Assembly: GCF_000734895.2 (NCBI RefSeq)
Contig: NZ_CP011382.1
Span: 5,806,700 to 5,870,699, forward strand
Reading direction: 5' to 3'
From: Calothrix sp. 336/3
GTDB lineage: Bacteria; Cyanobacteriota; Cyanobacteriia; Cyanobacteriales; Nostocaceae
Length of the DNA: 64,000 bases
Of this stretch, positions 37,863 to 46,854 are shown in pieces (the first letter of the stretch is position 1; each line of letters starts with the position of its first letter). Below the pieces are notes generated by a model. It was not told the origin of the DNA. It saw only the letters and a program-made list of their open reading frames with translations, and made no database searches. A program made the translations under genes and the position numbers.

Positions 37863-38696
37863 TTGAAACTCAATACACAAATCCAAGGTGCTGGTTTTCC
37901 GCTTCTTTGTTTACATGGTCATCCCGGTTCCGGTGCGAGTATGGGTGTATTTACCAGCCATCTCCAGCAAGGTTATCGGACTATTGCCCCAGATTTGCGC
38001 GGATACGGCAAAAGTCGCTTCCGTGATGATTTTGCTATGGAAGACCATTTACATGACTTAGAGGCTCTCCTAGACCAGTTAAATATTGATAAGTTCCTGG
38101 TATTGGGATGGTCTTTAGGCGGTATCTTAGCGATGGAACTAGCCCTGCGTTTTCCAGAAAGGGTGACAGGGTTAATCCTGGTTGCTACAGCTGCCAGACC
38201 TCGGGGCAATCATCCACCCATCACTTGGCAAGATAATTTATATACAGGGATTGCGGCACTGTTAAATTTAGTTAAGCCGGGATGGCGGTGGAATATTCAG
38301 ACTTTTGGTCGGCGATCGCTGTTTCGTTACCTGATTCAACAGCACCACCCCACAGCATACAACTACATTGCCCAAGCTGCCGTTCCAGCCTACCTACAAA
38401 CATCCCCAGCAGCCACCAACGCTCTCTATACAGCCATTCGGGCAGGCTACAACAGAGTGCCTGACTTAAAAAATATTACTTGCCCTAGTTTAGTACTATG
38501 CGGTGCCCAAGATAGACACATAACCCCTGAAGCGAGCCAAGAAACATCCGCACATCTGGTTAACAGCCAATACTATTGCTACCCCAACACCGCTCACCTA
38601 CTTCCCTGGGAAATCCCCCAGCAATTACTAGCAGACATCGATCAATGGTTATCAGAGAACCAGGAAAATACCGTCCACTCCCCGGAAAGTCAATAG
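37863..38696 (+). CDS. Alpha/beta hydrolase
   Basis: 277 residues. Oxyanion loop LLCLHGHPGSG, nucleophile elbow GWSLGG (Ser), acid residue in LVLCGAQDRHITP and the catalytic His in NTAHLLPWE; all three catalytic positions are visible. Soluble, of the general esterase/epoxide-hydrolase type; the substrate is not predictable. The start is a TTG at 37863, since the first in-frame ATG lies inside the catalytic loop region. Single gene. Confidence 0.9.
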   Translation: MKLNTQIQGAGFPLLCLHGHPGSGASMGVFTSHLQQGYRTIAPDLRGYGKSRFRDDFAMEDHLHDLEALLDQLNIDKFLVLGWSLGGILAMELALRFPERVTGLILVATAARPRGNHPPITWQDNLYTGIAALLNLVKPGWRWNIQTFGRRSLFRYLIQQHHPTAYNYIAQAAVPAYLQTSPAATNALYTAIRAGYNRVPDLKNITCPSLVLCGAQDRHITPEASQETSAHLVNSQYYCYPNTAHLLPWEIPQQLLADIDQWLSENQENTVHSPESQ

Positions 38697-38950
38697 ACTT
38701 ACCCACCAACTCCACTGTGAACACCCAAAATTAGGCTCACAAGCACAGCTGTAGATAAGTCTAAATACAAATAAATATTGAGAATGCGACTAAATACGAT
38801 TTTGTAGTCGATGAGAAACTAGCCTTATAAACAGTTATGAGCGATCGCGGATTACCCAACAGTGAGAATCTATCTACCAAAATTAAAACTACCTTGGATA
38901 GTAAATTAACTCACTGTCTTCTATTCCTTAGTCGCTGCCCCCTGCTAGCA

Positions 38951-39253
38951 TTATATTTGACCGCTAAAGGCAGGCTTTACTTTACGGTCAATCCGTTCCC
39001 CCAAGTCATCAGCAATCGTCAGATTGCTTGGCTTACAACGTTTGATCTCTACCTTAATGCCCTGCGCTCCTTCCGTTTCCAAATCTTCTACGTAACCTTT
39101 AGTCGCCGCTTGGGCTTCTGTGGAACTTAGGAATGGTCCAAAGTAGTAGGTGCAACGGGGATTTTGGGTTACAACTTCTACCCACCAAACCAGACCTAAG
39201 CCCTCAGAGGCATTAATCAACAATTCCTTAAAATTATCCCAAATGGTTTTCAT
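38951..39253 (-). CDS. DUF1816 domain protein
   Basis: 100 residues. GLGLVWWVEVVTQNPRCTYYFGPFLSSTEAQAATKGYVEDLETEGAQGI is the DUF1816 core, a short cyanobacterial domain also seen near phycobilisome and signalling genes. The conserved WW and CTYYFGPF are intact. A plus-strand frame covers part of the same DNA but has no family resemblance. Function of the domain is unknown. Confidence 0.82.
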   Translation of the reverse strand: MKTIWDNFKELLINASEGLGLVWWVEVVTQNPRCTYYFGPFLSSTEAQAATKGYVEDLETEGAQGIKVEIKRCKPSNLTIADDLGERIDRKVKPAFSGQI

Positions 39254-39335
39254 GGTTTTTGTCGATTTCTAAACGTGGTAATCGGTTTTAAATGGACTGT
39301 TAGTGATGATTGTCTTTACACTTCTTTATACTCTG

Positions 39336-40316
39336 TTACGATTCTTTTTTCCAAGATTTTTTTTGTAATTTATCCAAATACAACGTGTTATTCCAACGCT
39401 GGCGATAAATTTCATAGAGGGTCATACCCGCAGCTACAGAGGCATTCAGGCTCGGCGTCTTCCCTTGTAGCGGAATTGACACCAAAAAATCACAACATTT
39501 TTGTGTCAACAAACTTAAACCTTCACCTTCTGCACCAACGACCAAAACGATCGCCCCATTGAAATCAACCGTATGTACGCTTTCGCTAGCTTCGGCGGCA
39601 GTACCATAAATCCAGAAGCCTGAAGATTTTAACTCTTCTAAAGCCCGGTGTAAATTCACCACCCTCGCCACAGGGAAGTTTTCTAAAGCACCTGCTGCTA
39701 CTTTCATCACTGTGGAGGTGACTCCCGAAGCCCGACGTTGGGGGATAATTAGACCTTGAGCGCCAATCGCTTCAGCAGTACGGATAATTGCCCCCAAATT
39801 ATGGGGATCGGTAATACCATCCGCAGCAACAATCACGGGATCATTCACCTTTTTGGCTTGCTCAATCAACTCATGCAAGTCCATATACTCATGGGGAGAG
39901 ACTTGAGCTGCTATACCTTGGTGGTTTGCGGCAAAGGTAATTTGATCCAAACGCTTTGGTTCAACTTCATCAATGATGGCACCATTTTCCTTGGCGCGGG
40001 CAATTAAAGAATGAAATCGGGGATCGTAACGCAGACGCGCAGTAATCCAAATGCGGTTGAGATTCCGCTCATTTTCTAAAGCAGTCAAAACAGGATGGCG
40101 ACCATAAATCAGATCACAATCTTCCTCTGGTGGTTTCTCCACTAGTAGGGGAGGACGAGGACGACGACTAGGACGGGAACCAGGGGCAACAAATTTGTCC
40201 TCTCCTGGACGGGGGTGACGAATTTGTCTAGTAACAACACGCTTGCCTTTGAGTTTCAAAGGTTGCCCACCATTATTTTCAGCAGTAGAGTTTGCTTTCT
40301 TAGGTTTATTTGTCAT
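39336..40316 (-). CDS. rlmB: 23S rRNA (guanosine-2'-O-)-methyltransferase RlmB, SpoU family
   Basis: About 326 residues from the ATG at 40316. An N-terminal basic extension (RHPRPGEDKFVAPGSRPSRRPRPPL) precedes the substrate-binding domain (DLIYGRHPVLTALENERNLNRIWITARL). The SPOUT methyltransferase fold contains the three motifs DGITDPHNLGAIIRTAEAIG, VVGAEGEGLS and IPLQGKTPSLNASVAAGMTLYEIYRQR. Cytoplasmic; modifies G2251 of 23S rRNA in the studied homologue. It is next to mini-RNase III on the same strand, consistent with an rRNA-processing unit. Confidence 0.9.
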   Translation of the reverse strand: MTNKPKKANSTAENNGGQPLKLKGKRVVTRQIRHPRPGEDKFVAPGSRPSRRPRPPLLVEKPPEEDCDLIYGRHPVLTALENERNLNRIWITARLRYDPRFHSLIARAKENGAIIDEVEPKRLDQITFAANHQGIAAQVSPHEYMDLHELIEQAKKVNDPVIVAADGITDPHNLGAIIRTAEAIGAQGLIIPQRRASGVTSTVMKVAAGALENFPVARVVNLHRALEELKSSGFWIYGTAAEASESVHTVDFNGAIVLVVGAEGEGLSLLTQKCCDFLVSIPLQGKTPSLNASVAAGMTLYEIYRQRWNNTLYLDKLQKKSWKKES

Positions 40317-40420
40317 GGTTGAATAAAATTTGAGGTATAGCTGAATAGTGGGCATCCTGTCATCTCAAAATATACTGAATCTACTTGTGTGATTCCGCTA
40401 TCGTGAGGAGGATTTCACCG

Positions 40421-40903
40421 CTATTTTTGCAGTTGAAGTTTTTGCAGTAATTCCATCAAACGCTGGAAATCAGTTAAATATAGATAACCAATTAAGGTTT
40501 CTAAACCTGTTGCTTGCTGATATGTTTGGGGATTAACCCGCTTTGGACGACCTGTAGCAGCATTACGACCCCGACGAACAACTTCTAATTCGGTATCTTT
40601 GAGGTGAGGAGTCAGCGATCGCAATAGTTCTGCTTGTGCCTCTGCTCTGACTTGTGCTACCACTAAACGGTGATAAGCATCCGAACGCTGTGGTGGCAGG
40701 AGATAGAACGCCCTCACGTACAGTTCATATACTGCATCCCCTAAATATGCCAAAGCTGGAGGAGATAGCTGCCGTACTTGACTAAGAGAAGAAACTGTTG
40801 GCGACAATAGCTCAAGAGTTACGCCCGCCATATTACACCAAGACGACTCCATGTTTATTGGTTCATCCTGAGACTGTAATTGTTTTTCCTCCTTTGATTC
40901 CAC
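40421..40903 (-). CDS. mrnC: Mini-ribonuclease III
   Basis: 160 residues: a single RNase III catalytic domain without a dsRNA-binding domain, as in mini-III. AYLGDAVYELYVRAFYL carries the catalytic acidic residues, then VVRRGRNAATGRPKR and ATGLETLIGYLYL with the second acidic site. It trims the 23S rRNA ends in Bacillus and acts in cyanobacterial rRNA maturation. The start is uncertain: GTG at 40903 is used, with an ATG at 40852 as a shorter option. It lies just upstream of rlmB, separated by about 105 bp. Confidence 0.9.
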   Translation of the reverse strand: MESKEEKQLQSQDEPINMESSWCNMAGVTLELLSPTVSSLSQVRQLSPPALAYLGDAVYELYVRAFYLLPPQRSDAYHRLVVAQVRAEAQAELLRSLTPHLKDTELEVVRRGRNAATGRPKRVNPQTYQQATGLETLIGYLYLTDFQRLMELLQKLQLQK

Positions 40904-41594
40904 AAGCTAACTATTCCTGATGGCTAATATTGACAGGGTGGGGGCAGGATTAATGATTGGGATAGTACTTTTACTAGTCGAAGTAGCTGGAAAATAGCAC
41001 AAGGGGAAATCCTGATTATTTGGTCATGATTTATGATTTCCATGACGTAATTTATCCCCGATACCCAACAGGCTTATCTCTAGTTGTGAGAGTGTTTCAT
41101 AATTGACTAACTTGAAAATAGGTTAGAGGTGAGAGCATTTCCAACTCTTCTTATTGCCTAATGCCAATACCCTTTTCCTTGCTTTATTTGGATATACCCA
41201 TTGAATGAAAACTATATACCTAATTAGGGTGATAGTTTAGACCATAGCATCAATGTGATGAAGAAGTTAAGGAGTTGCAAATTTTTCAGTTTTTTTTCGG
41301 GATTGCTCCCTATTAACAAGTACCTACATAGCTACCTAGTCTTGGTTTGTACCGATATATTAATAATTTACTGGGAGATATAATACTATATATGCTTTGC
41401 GGCAAGATTGGTTAGGTCAAAGTGACAATTTTTTGACCGTTGCCCTGAAGATTGACAGAATGCCTTTGTACATTTTCCAATTCTTCGGAAAATAGAACTA
41501 TAGCAGGGGTAATATCTCACAAACTATTTCAGACTGTAAGGATTTGTTAAAAGCCTTAATCTAATTGGGAACTGCCATACAATTTACTTCTTAC
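40904..41594. other. Spacer mini-RNase III / STAS gene
   Basis: About 690 bp, AT-rich, ending with the STAS terminator. I see no coding frame with family resemblance, no tRNA and no repeats. Confidence 0.45.
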
Positions 41595-41640
41595 CAAAAT
41601 TAAGCTATCCAGATGCAAAAATCGGATAGCTAATTTTGTT
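41595..41640 (-). terminator. Terminator after STAS gene
   Basis: A long imperfect hairpin: 41595-41610 pairs with 41624-41638 (15 bp, one bulged A, GCTATCC core), loop 13 nt. On the minus strand it lies 14 bp after the STAS stop and is followed by T-rich sequence. Confidence 0.8.
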
Positions 41641-41653
41641 TATGGTCAAGCTA

Positions 41654-42025
41654 TTAGGATTGGTTGAGATTTTCCAAAGCCGCATCAACTGATGTTTGCA
41701 GGGCAAGGAATTTCTCTAAGCGTACAAGCTTGACCGTTTGGGTGACGCGAGCATTGGTGACAATTTGCAAAGTACCACTGGCAGTTTGCGCCTGTTTGGC
41801 AAGCTGTACCAAAGCTCCCAAACCAGAACTGTCAACAAAGTCAATTTGGGAAAGATCCAAAATAATATTTTTGGGACCTTCATCAATTTTGTTGCCTAGT
41901 ACCTTGCGAAATGTCGGCTCAGAAAAAGCGTCTAATAAACCTGTGAGGCGGAACAGCTGACAGTTATCCCGGACTTCACGAGTACCCCGCAGGCTTACGG
42001 TGAGATTCAGTGGTTCAGCAATAAT
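41654..42025 (-). CDS. STAS-domain anti-sigma-factor antagonist-like protein, ATT start
   Basis: The conserved frame runs from a TAA stop 12 nt upstream of 42025 to 41654 without an ATG, GTG or TTG until codon 56. Translating from the ATT at 42025 gives about 123 residues: EPLNLTVSLRGTREVRDNCQ, LFRLTGLLDAFSEPTFRKVL and the STAS phosphorylation loop IILDLSQIDFVDSSGLGALV with the serine pair. A tandem AGGAGG Shine-Dalgarno (42028-42036) sits 2-5 bp before ATT codons at 42025 and 42022. The N-terminal 55 residues are therefore coding and start at ATT (or CTG at 42010). The family is the SpoIIAA-type partner-switching antagonist. No kinase is adjacent. Confidence 0.8.
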   Translation of the reverse strand: MIAEPLNLTVSLRGTREVRDNCQLFRLTGLLDAFSEPTFRKVLGNKIDEGPKNIILDLSQIDFVDSSGLGALVQLAKQAQTASGTLQIVTNARVTQTVKLVRLEKFLALQTSVDAALENLNQS

Positions 42026-42230
42026 TCCCTCCTCCTGTTAACGATGAACGCTCCAGTATATATGGTTTTGAGGTAAGTTGTCTACAACTTACCGAGTGGT
42101 TAGGGGTAATTTTGTCAAGAGCCAAGCAATTGATAATTTATCCATAGGAAATCATGGTTGTGTTCAAATCACTGGTGAAGTGGTTTAAGCACTTACCCCT
42201 AACGAGCAGAAATTTCCACTCTCTTCATTT

Positions 42231-43397
42231 TTACCTGACTGTGGCAGATGTGGCTTGTTTTGCTGTTTGCATTGCTTGGACAAACTTGGCAAATAGATAA
42301 TCTGCATCATGGGGACCAGGAGATGCTTCTGGGTGGTATTGTACGGAGAAGACTGGCAGAGTTTTGTGACTGACTCCGGCAATGGTTAAGTCGTTTAAAT
42401 TCAGATGACTGATTTCCACATGATTGTTAGGTAAAGAGTCAGGGTTAATCGCAAAGCTATGATTTTGACTCGTGATTTCTACTTTTTGCTGTAAACCTGC
42501 GGGTTGATTTAAACCGCGATGACCAAATTTCAGTTTAAAAGTAGTTGCACCTAGGGCTTGTCCCAGAATTTGGTGTCCCATACAAATACCAAACATAGGT
42601 TTTTGGCTTTGCAGGAGGTTTTTCGTGGTTTCAATCCCTTCTGTGACTGCTGCGGGGTCTCCTGGTCCGTTGGAAAGGAAAATGCCATCGGGGTTATGCT
42701 GGAGAATTTCCGCCGCCGAGGTATCGGCAGGTACGACAATTACGCGACAGCCATAACTAGCCAGACGGCGGAGAATGTTTCGTTTCACGCCGAAATCTAG
42801 AGCCACAACGGTGAGGGTTTCTTGATTGTCAGCGATCGCCGGGGAACCATATTGCCAATTTGCCGGAGTGGGGTCAGACCATTCATAAACTGTAGAAGTG
42901 GTGACTTCTTGGACGAGGTTTAAACCTTGCATATTGGGCGCTGCGAGGACTTTTTCCAGTAATTCTGCTTCGTCGAGAATGTCCGTGGAAATCCCTCCAT
43001 TCATAGCTCCATGGGTACGAATTTTCCGAGTCAGGGCGCGGGTATCGATGCCGTAAATGCCGGGGATTTGGTATTGTTTGAGGTAGTCTGGTAAAGATTG
43101 GGTAGAACGCCAGTTACTGGGACGGGGACAAATATTGCGAGCGATCGCCCCTCGCACCTGTGGACGTTCAGATTCTTCATCTTCGGGGTTAACACCGGTA
43201 TTACCTAATTCTGGATAAGTAAAAATGACGATCTGACCGCAGTAGCTAGGATCGGTGAGTACTTCTTGATATCCAGTCATGCCAGTGTTAAACACCACTT
43301 CTCCGATCGCTGTGCCAGTAGCACCAAAAGACCAACCTCGATAGGCGGTTCCATCTGCGAGGACAAGCAAAGCAGGTATTGCGTCAGACAGGGGCAT
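42231..43397 (-). CDS. carA: Carbamoyl-phosphate synthase small subunit
   Basis: 388 residues from the ATG at 43397. The frame is open for 73 further codons upstream (to 43616) but that part has no family resemblance, and MPLSDAIPALLVLADGTAYRGWSFG is the normal CarA beginning. N-terminal domain: TGMTGYQEVLTDPSYCGQ and RGAIARNI; C-terminal class I glutaminase: GPGDPAAVTEGIETTK, nucleophile Cys in MFGICMGHQILGQALG, and QYHPEASPGPHDA with the catalytic His/Glu. It supplies ammonia for carbamoyl phosphate used in arginine and pyrimidine synthesis. carB is not adjacent. Confidence 0.95.
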   Translation of the reverse strand: MPLSDAIPALLVLADGTAYRGWSFGATGTAIGEVVFNTGMTGYQEVLTDPSYCGQIVIFTYPELGNTGVNPEDEESERPQVRGAIARNICPRPSNWRSTQSLPDYLKQYQIPGIYGIDTRALTRKIRTHGAMNGGISTDILDEAELLEKVLAAPNMQGLNLVQEVTTSTVYEWSDPTPANWQYGSPAIADNQETLTVVALDFGVKRNILRRLASYGCRVIVVPADTSAAEILQHNPDGIFLSNGPGDPAAVTEGIETTKNLLQSQKPMFGICMGHQILGQALGATTFKLKFGHRGLNQPAGLQQKVEITSQNHSFAINPDSLPNNHVEISHLNLNDLTIAGVSHKTLPVFSVQYHPEASPGPHDADYLFAKFVQAMQTAKQATSATVR

Positions 43398-43733
43398 AGG
43401 CGATTTTGGTGGTGGATATTTGTCGGTTGTCAATTGTCGGTTGCGATGGTTAATTATGCCATGGCTGGATGATTTTAAAGTGGAAAGTTTTTGATCAGAT
43501 TGGGGATTTGCTAACTTCTTGGTAAATATTCTGCAAATATATTGAGGAATGGATCGGGAATTGGCAATGAAATTGTCAAAATAAGGATAACTGGATTCAG
43601 CCTTGTCCATAATCAAAAGTGGAGTTTTGCCATTGCGACCTCAGGAGGTAATCTCACAATAGATGCAGTTTCACTTCCCATTTTCAAAACAGTAGATTTG
43701 AGCATCCGATGACAGTTAAAATCAGAATTAATT

Positions 43734-44816
43734 ATGCATCAGTCTTATTTACCCCGGATAACACTTATTTTTTTGGTGTTCATCTCGACTGTTTTGACTT
43801 CTGCCTGCCATTCGAGGCAAAATGTCCGGACTACTGTAACACCTCAACCTGAGCCACCTGCACCTAGTGCTGCTGTCGAAAATTCAGTTTCCCAAAGTCC
43901 CCACATTCAGGGGGAGGACTCTGTCAGTTTAGCCGCCTATGAATCGGCGTTGGATAAAGCTGCTGGGGCTTTTAGTATCAGTCAGTCTGCCCAATCTACT
44001 GGGGATTGGAATTTAGTCGCTAGCCAGTATCGAGAGGCGATCGCGATTATGCAGCAAGTCAAAAAGCTGAGTCCCTACTTTGTTAGCGCCCAAACTAAAA
44101 TCTCTGAGTATCACAAACAAATGCGATACGCACAAAAGCAGTCAGTGATACGTACGTCGGCAATCACTCAACCTGAGAATAGAAGAATGGCGGTGACAGT
44201 TCCCCAGGGGGCAATTTCTGAGGCGGCAAAAACTCAGCCATCCCCCAAAATCCTCCCTGACTCCCGTCCTCAAACTCAAACTTCCATTACCGTACCCACG
44301 GCGACACCCAGTGTGACACAACAACAACAGGTATTTGCCGTACCGACAAAACGCCGAACTGAACCAGGGGTGATTGTGGCTCCGATTAAACGTCGGGTAG
44401 GCGGTACACCGATTATTGAAGTAACTTTTAATGGCAATCAAAGTTTTGAGATGATTGTCGATACTGGGGCGAGTGGCACTGTGATTACCCAAGCCATGGC
44501 AAATGCTTTAAATGTGGTGACTGTAGGTAAAGCCAAGGCAAATACAGCTAGCGCTAAGGCAGTTGAGTTTCCCATTGCCTATGTCGATACGATTGCGGTG
44601 GGTGGTTTAACCGTGCGTCGAGTGGCAGTGGCGATCGCCGGAGTAGAATTAGAAACCGGACTCCTAGGACATGACTTTTTTGGGGAGTACGAAATTACCA
44701 TTAAACGTGATTCTGTAGAATTCCGTCCCCCCTCCTATTCCCAAGCTAACCCTGTAGAAACTGGACTAATTCCTCCAACTTCCTCCAAGCTGCCCCCGTC
44801 TGAAGAGTCTCCCTAG
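43734..44816 (+). CDS. Retropepsin-like aspartyl protease, lipoprotein/exported
   Basis: 360 residues. An N-terminal signal peptide with SACHSR resembling a lipobox, then a low-complexity, Pro/Gln/Thr-rich region to about residue 215, and a single retropepsin-like domain: IIEVTFNGNQSFEMIVDTGASGTVITQAMANAL. The catalytic DTGAS (near residue 243) and the later GLLGHDFFGEYEITIKR, the flap/second strand of clan AA single-domain proteases, are present. It is likely to act as a homodimer in the periplasm; substrate unknown. The 3' end overlaps the convergent trpD by 71 bp. Confidence 0.85.
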   Translation: MHQSYLPRITLIFLVFISTVLTSACHSRQNVRTTVTPQPEPPAPSAAVENSVSQSPHIQGEDSVSLAAYESALDKAAGAFSISQSAQSTGDWNLVASQYREAIAIMQQVKKLSPYFVSAQTKISEYHKQMRYAQKQSVIRTSAITQPENRRMAVTVPQGAISEAAKTQPSPKILPDSRPQTQTSITVPTATPSVTQQQQVFAVPTKRRTEPGVIVAPIKRRVGGTPIIEVTFNGNQSFEMIVDTGASGTVITQAMANALNVVTVGKAKANTASAKAVEFPIAYVDTIAVGGLTVRRVAVAIAGVELETGLLGHDFFGEYEITIKRDSVEFRPPSYSQANPVETGLIPPTSSKLPPSEESP

Positions 44817-45810
44817 CCAGTTTTATGCCCTGGGCATGATCCAATAAAGGAACTGCCTCACCTACTTGTAAAGCTAAAGCGGCATTTAATGCCACAACAT
44901 CTTCCTGGGCTTTTGTTCCCTTGCCCTGCAAGACATTTCGGAGAATTTCTGCATTTTCTGACACATCTCCACCTTGTAAAGCTATCAGTGGAGCCGGAGT
45001 TAAATCTAATTCCTGGGGATTGAGAGTAGTTTGCTGGACTTTGCCATCTGCTAATACTGCTAAATCCGTAATATCACCCAGTCCCGCTTCATCCAGCCTT
45101 TCCCTACCATGCAATACAATTGCCTTTGCCGTTCCCAAGTATTGCAGAGATGTAGCAATAGTTGCCAGCAACTGAGGATTAAAGACCCCAATAACTTGCC
45201 CCGTGGGGTGGAGAGGATTCACGAGGGGACCAAGTAAATTAAATACAGTTCTGACTTTCAGTGTTTTGCGAATTCCGGCTACAGATTTCAGGGCTGGATG
45301 CCATCCAGGAGCGAAGAGAAAGGTAATCCCTACTTCTTTGACTGCGGCTTGTACTCGCTCACTAGGAGCTGTCAAATTGATACCTAGGGCTTCTAAAACA
45401 TCCGCACTCCCCACACGACTAGAAGCGGAACGATTGCCATGCTTGGCTACGGGAACACCGCAAGCAGCAGTTACAAACGCAACTGCGGTGGAAATATTAA
45501 AAGTTGAAGCTCCATCACCACCAGTACCACAGGTATCGACGAGGGGAGTGGGAATTTGAGTTGTGGTTTCTCCTAGGGACTGGGATTGTAAAACCTCTGC
45601 CATTCCGGCTAATTCTTCTGGGGATACGCCTTGGCACTGAATTGCAGTTAAAATCGCTCCTGATAGTTCGGGAGGAATTGCTTCACTCAGCCATCCTTCC
45701 ATCAATTCAGCAGCTTGATTACGAGATAGGGATTGTTTATCTAGTAATTGTTGCAGTAGGGCAGACCAGTTTCCAGTAGGTTGGGAAGGGGAAATCGGCA
45801 ATTGGCTCAT
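44746..45810 (-). CDS. trpD: Anthranilate phosphoribosyltransferase
   Basis: 354 residues. PLVDTCGTGGDGASTFNISTAVAFV holds the PRPP-binding GTGGDG, followed by KHGNRSASSRVGSADVLEALG and NLLGPLVNPLHPTGQVIGVF, classic TrpD segments. It makes N-(5-phosphoribosyl)anthranilate in tryptophan synthesis. No other trp gene is adjacent, as expected for cyanobacteria, where trp genes are dispersed. The last 71 bp overlap the plus-strand protease gene, and both stops are intact. Confidence 0.95.
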   Translation of the reverse strand: MSQLPISPSQPTGNWSALLQQLLDKQSLSRNQAAELMEGWLSEAIPPELSGAILTAIQCQGVSPEELAGMAEVLQSQSLGETTTQIPTPLVDTCGTGGDGASTFNISTAVAFVTAACGVPVAKHGNRSASSRVGSADVLEALGINLTAPSERVQAAVKEVGITFLFAPGWHPALKSVAGIRKTLKVRTVFNLLGPLVNPLHPTGQVIGVFNPQLLATIATSLQYLGTAKAIVLHGRERLDEAGLGDITDLAVLADGKVQQTTLNPQELDLTPAPLIALQGGDVSENAEILRNVLQGKGTKAQEDVVALNAALALQVGEAVPLLDHAQGIKLARETLQTGAAWRKLEELVQFLQG

Positions 45811-45875
45811 AGCAAGGAGGCAAAAAAGTAAGCGCCATCATTTTCTCACAATTTGCCATGGCTCAATTGTCAAAA

Positions 45876-46574
45876 CTATTCTATGGGTAAAGAAGAAACA
45901 TCTAATTGATGATGTGGCTGAGGTATGGTAAGGGGGGTTAAAGGGTTAGTAGGGGAGACAATACCCCCGGAGACAACAATTTTAAATGCGTCTTCGATGG
46001 ACATGGATAAATTTATGACTTCATTTTCTGGGATGACTGCATACCAACCAGTGGTGGGATTGGGGGTGGTAGGAATGAAGATGCTGATTACAGGTGTGGA
46101 GATGCGTGATTGAATATCATCGCTCATGGTTCCAGTCACAAAGGCGATCGCCCACATTCCTCGACGGGGGTATTCGACTAGCACGACTCGACGGAACTTA
46201 CCATTACTATCTTTGAGTATGGTTTCTAAAAGTTGTTTGAGAGTTTTGTATACTTGTCCGGCTAGGGGAATTGCTGCTAAGGAACGTTCACCAAAATCTA
46301 GTAACCAACGTCCGGCAATATTCCTTGCCATTAAACCAATAATTAGAATACTCAATAGTGGTACAGTCAATCCCACCAAGAGGTTCAACAAGTTCACCAG
46401 TAACGGATGTAGTCCATCAAAAGGATTCAACTGTTTGGGAACTCGTGTGAGAAAATCAATTACCCAATTGGCAATAGTGATTGTTAACCAAATTGTGGTT
46501 GCCAGTGGAATTACCACTAGTAAACCTGCAATCAGGTCGTTTTTTAAATCCTGTTTCCACCGTGCGATCGCCAA
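45876..46574 (-). CDS. DUF502 membrane protein
   Basis: 232 residues. Two hydrophobic segments near residues 14-38 and 60-85, then RNIAGRWLLDFGERSLAAIPLAGQVYKTLKQLLETI and VVLVEYPRRGMWAIAFVTG with FIPTTPNPTTGWYAVIPENEVI, the DUF502 signature also known from plant LCV-like proteins. Function unknown; membrane location is clear. The TTG start at 46574 has an AAGGAG Shine-Dalgarno about 10 bp upstream and spans a HIP1 site. Confidence 0.9.
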   Translation of the reverse strand: MAIARWKQDLKNDLIAGLLVVIPLATTIWLTITIANWVIDFLTRVPKQLNPFDGLHPLLVNLLNLLVGLTVPLLSILIIGLMARNIAGRWLLDFGERSLAAIPLAGQVYKTLKQLLETILKDSNGKFRRVVLVEYPRRGMWAIAFVTGTMSDDIQSRISTPVISIFIPTTPNPTTGWYAVIPENEVINLSMSIEDAFKIVVSGGIVSPTNPLTPLTIPQPHHQLDVSSLPIE

Positions 46575-46854
46575 ACCCTGATTCTCCTTTTTTCGGCTAG
46601 GGGAATTTTAGATGAATCACATTTCACATTTAGTTTAACAATTAGTTACTCATCTATGATCCCCAATGAGGAAGGTTTCGGGGAAAGGTTGGTTTTTCAG
46701 TATCCCGTTAGCGGTTAACTGTCAACCGTTTGCTATTATTTATTATCCATTAATAAATTACCCATCACCCATTTTCTGCTAATTGTCATGGGAATACGAG
46801 TAATTCTCAAGGGATTCTCCTAAAATAATTAGCGAGTAATCGTAAATTAATAAT

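Noticed and set aside
38837..39130. 97-codon plus-strand frame overlapping DUF1816
   Set aside because: The minus-strand DUF1816 domain explains the DNA; the plus frame has no family signature.
43398..43616. 73-codon N-terminal extension of CarA
   Set aside because: The frame is open, but the extension has no family resemblance; the canonical CarA start is at 43397.
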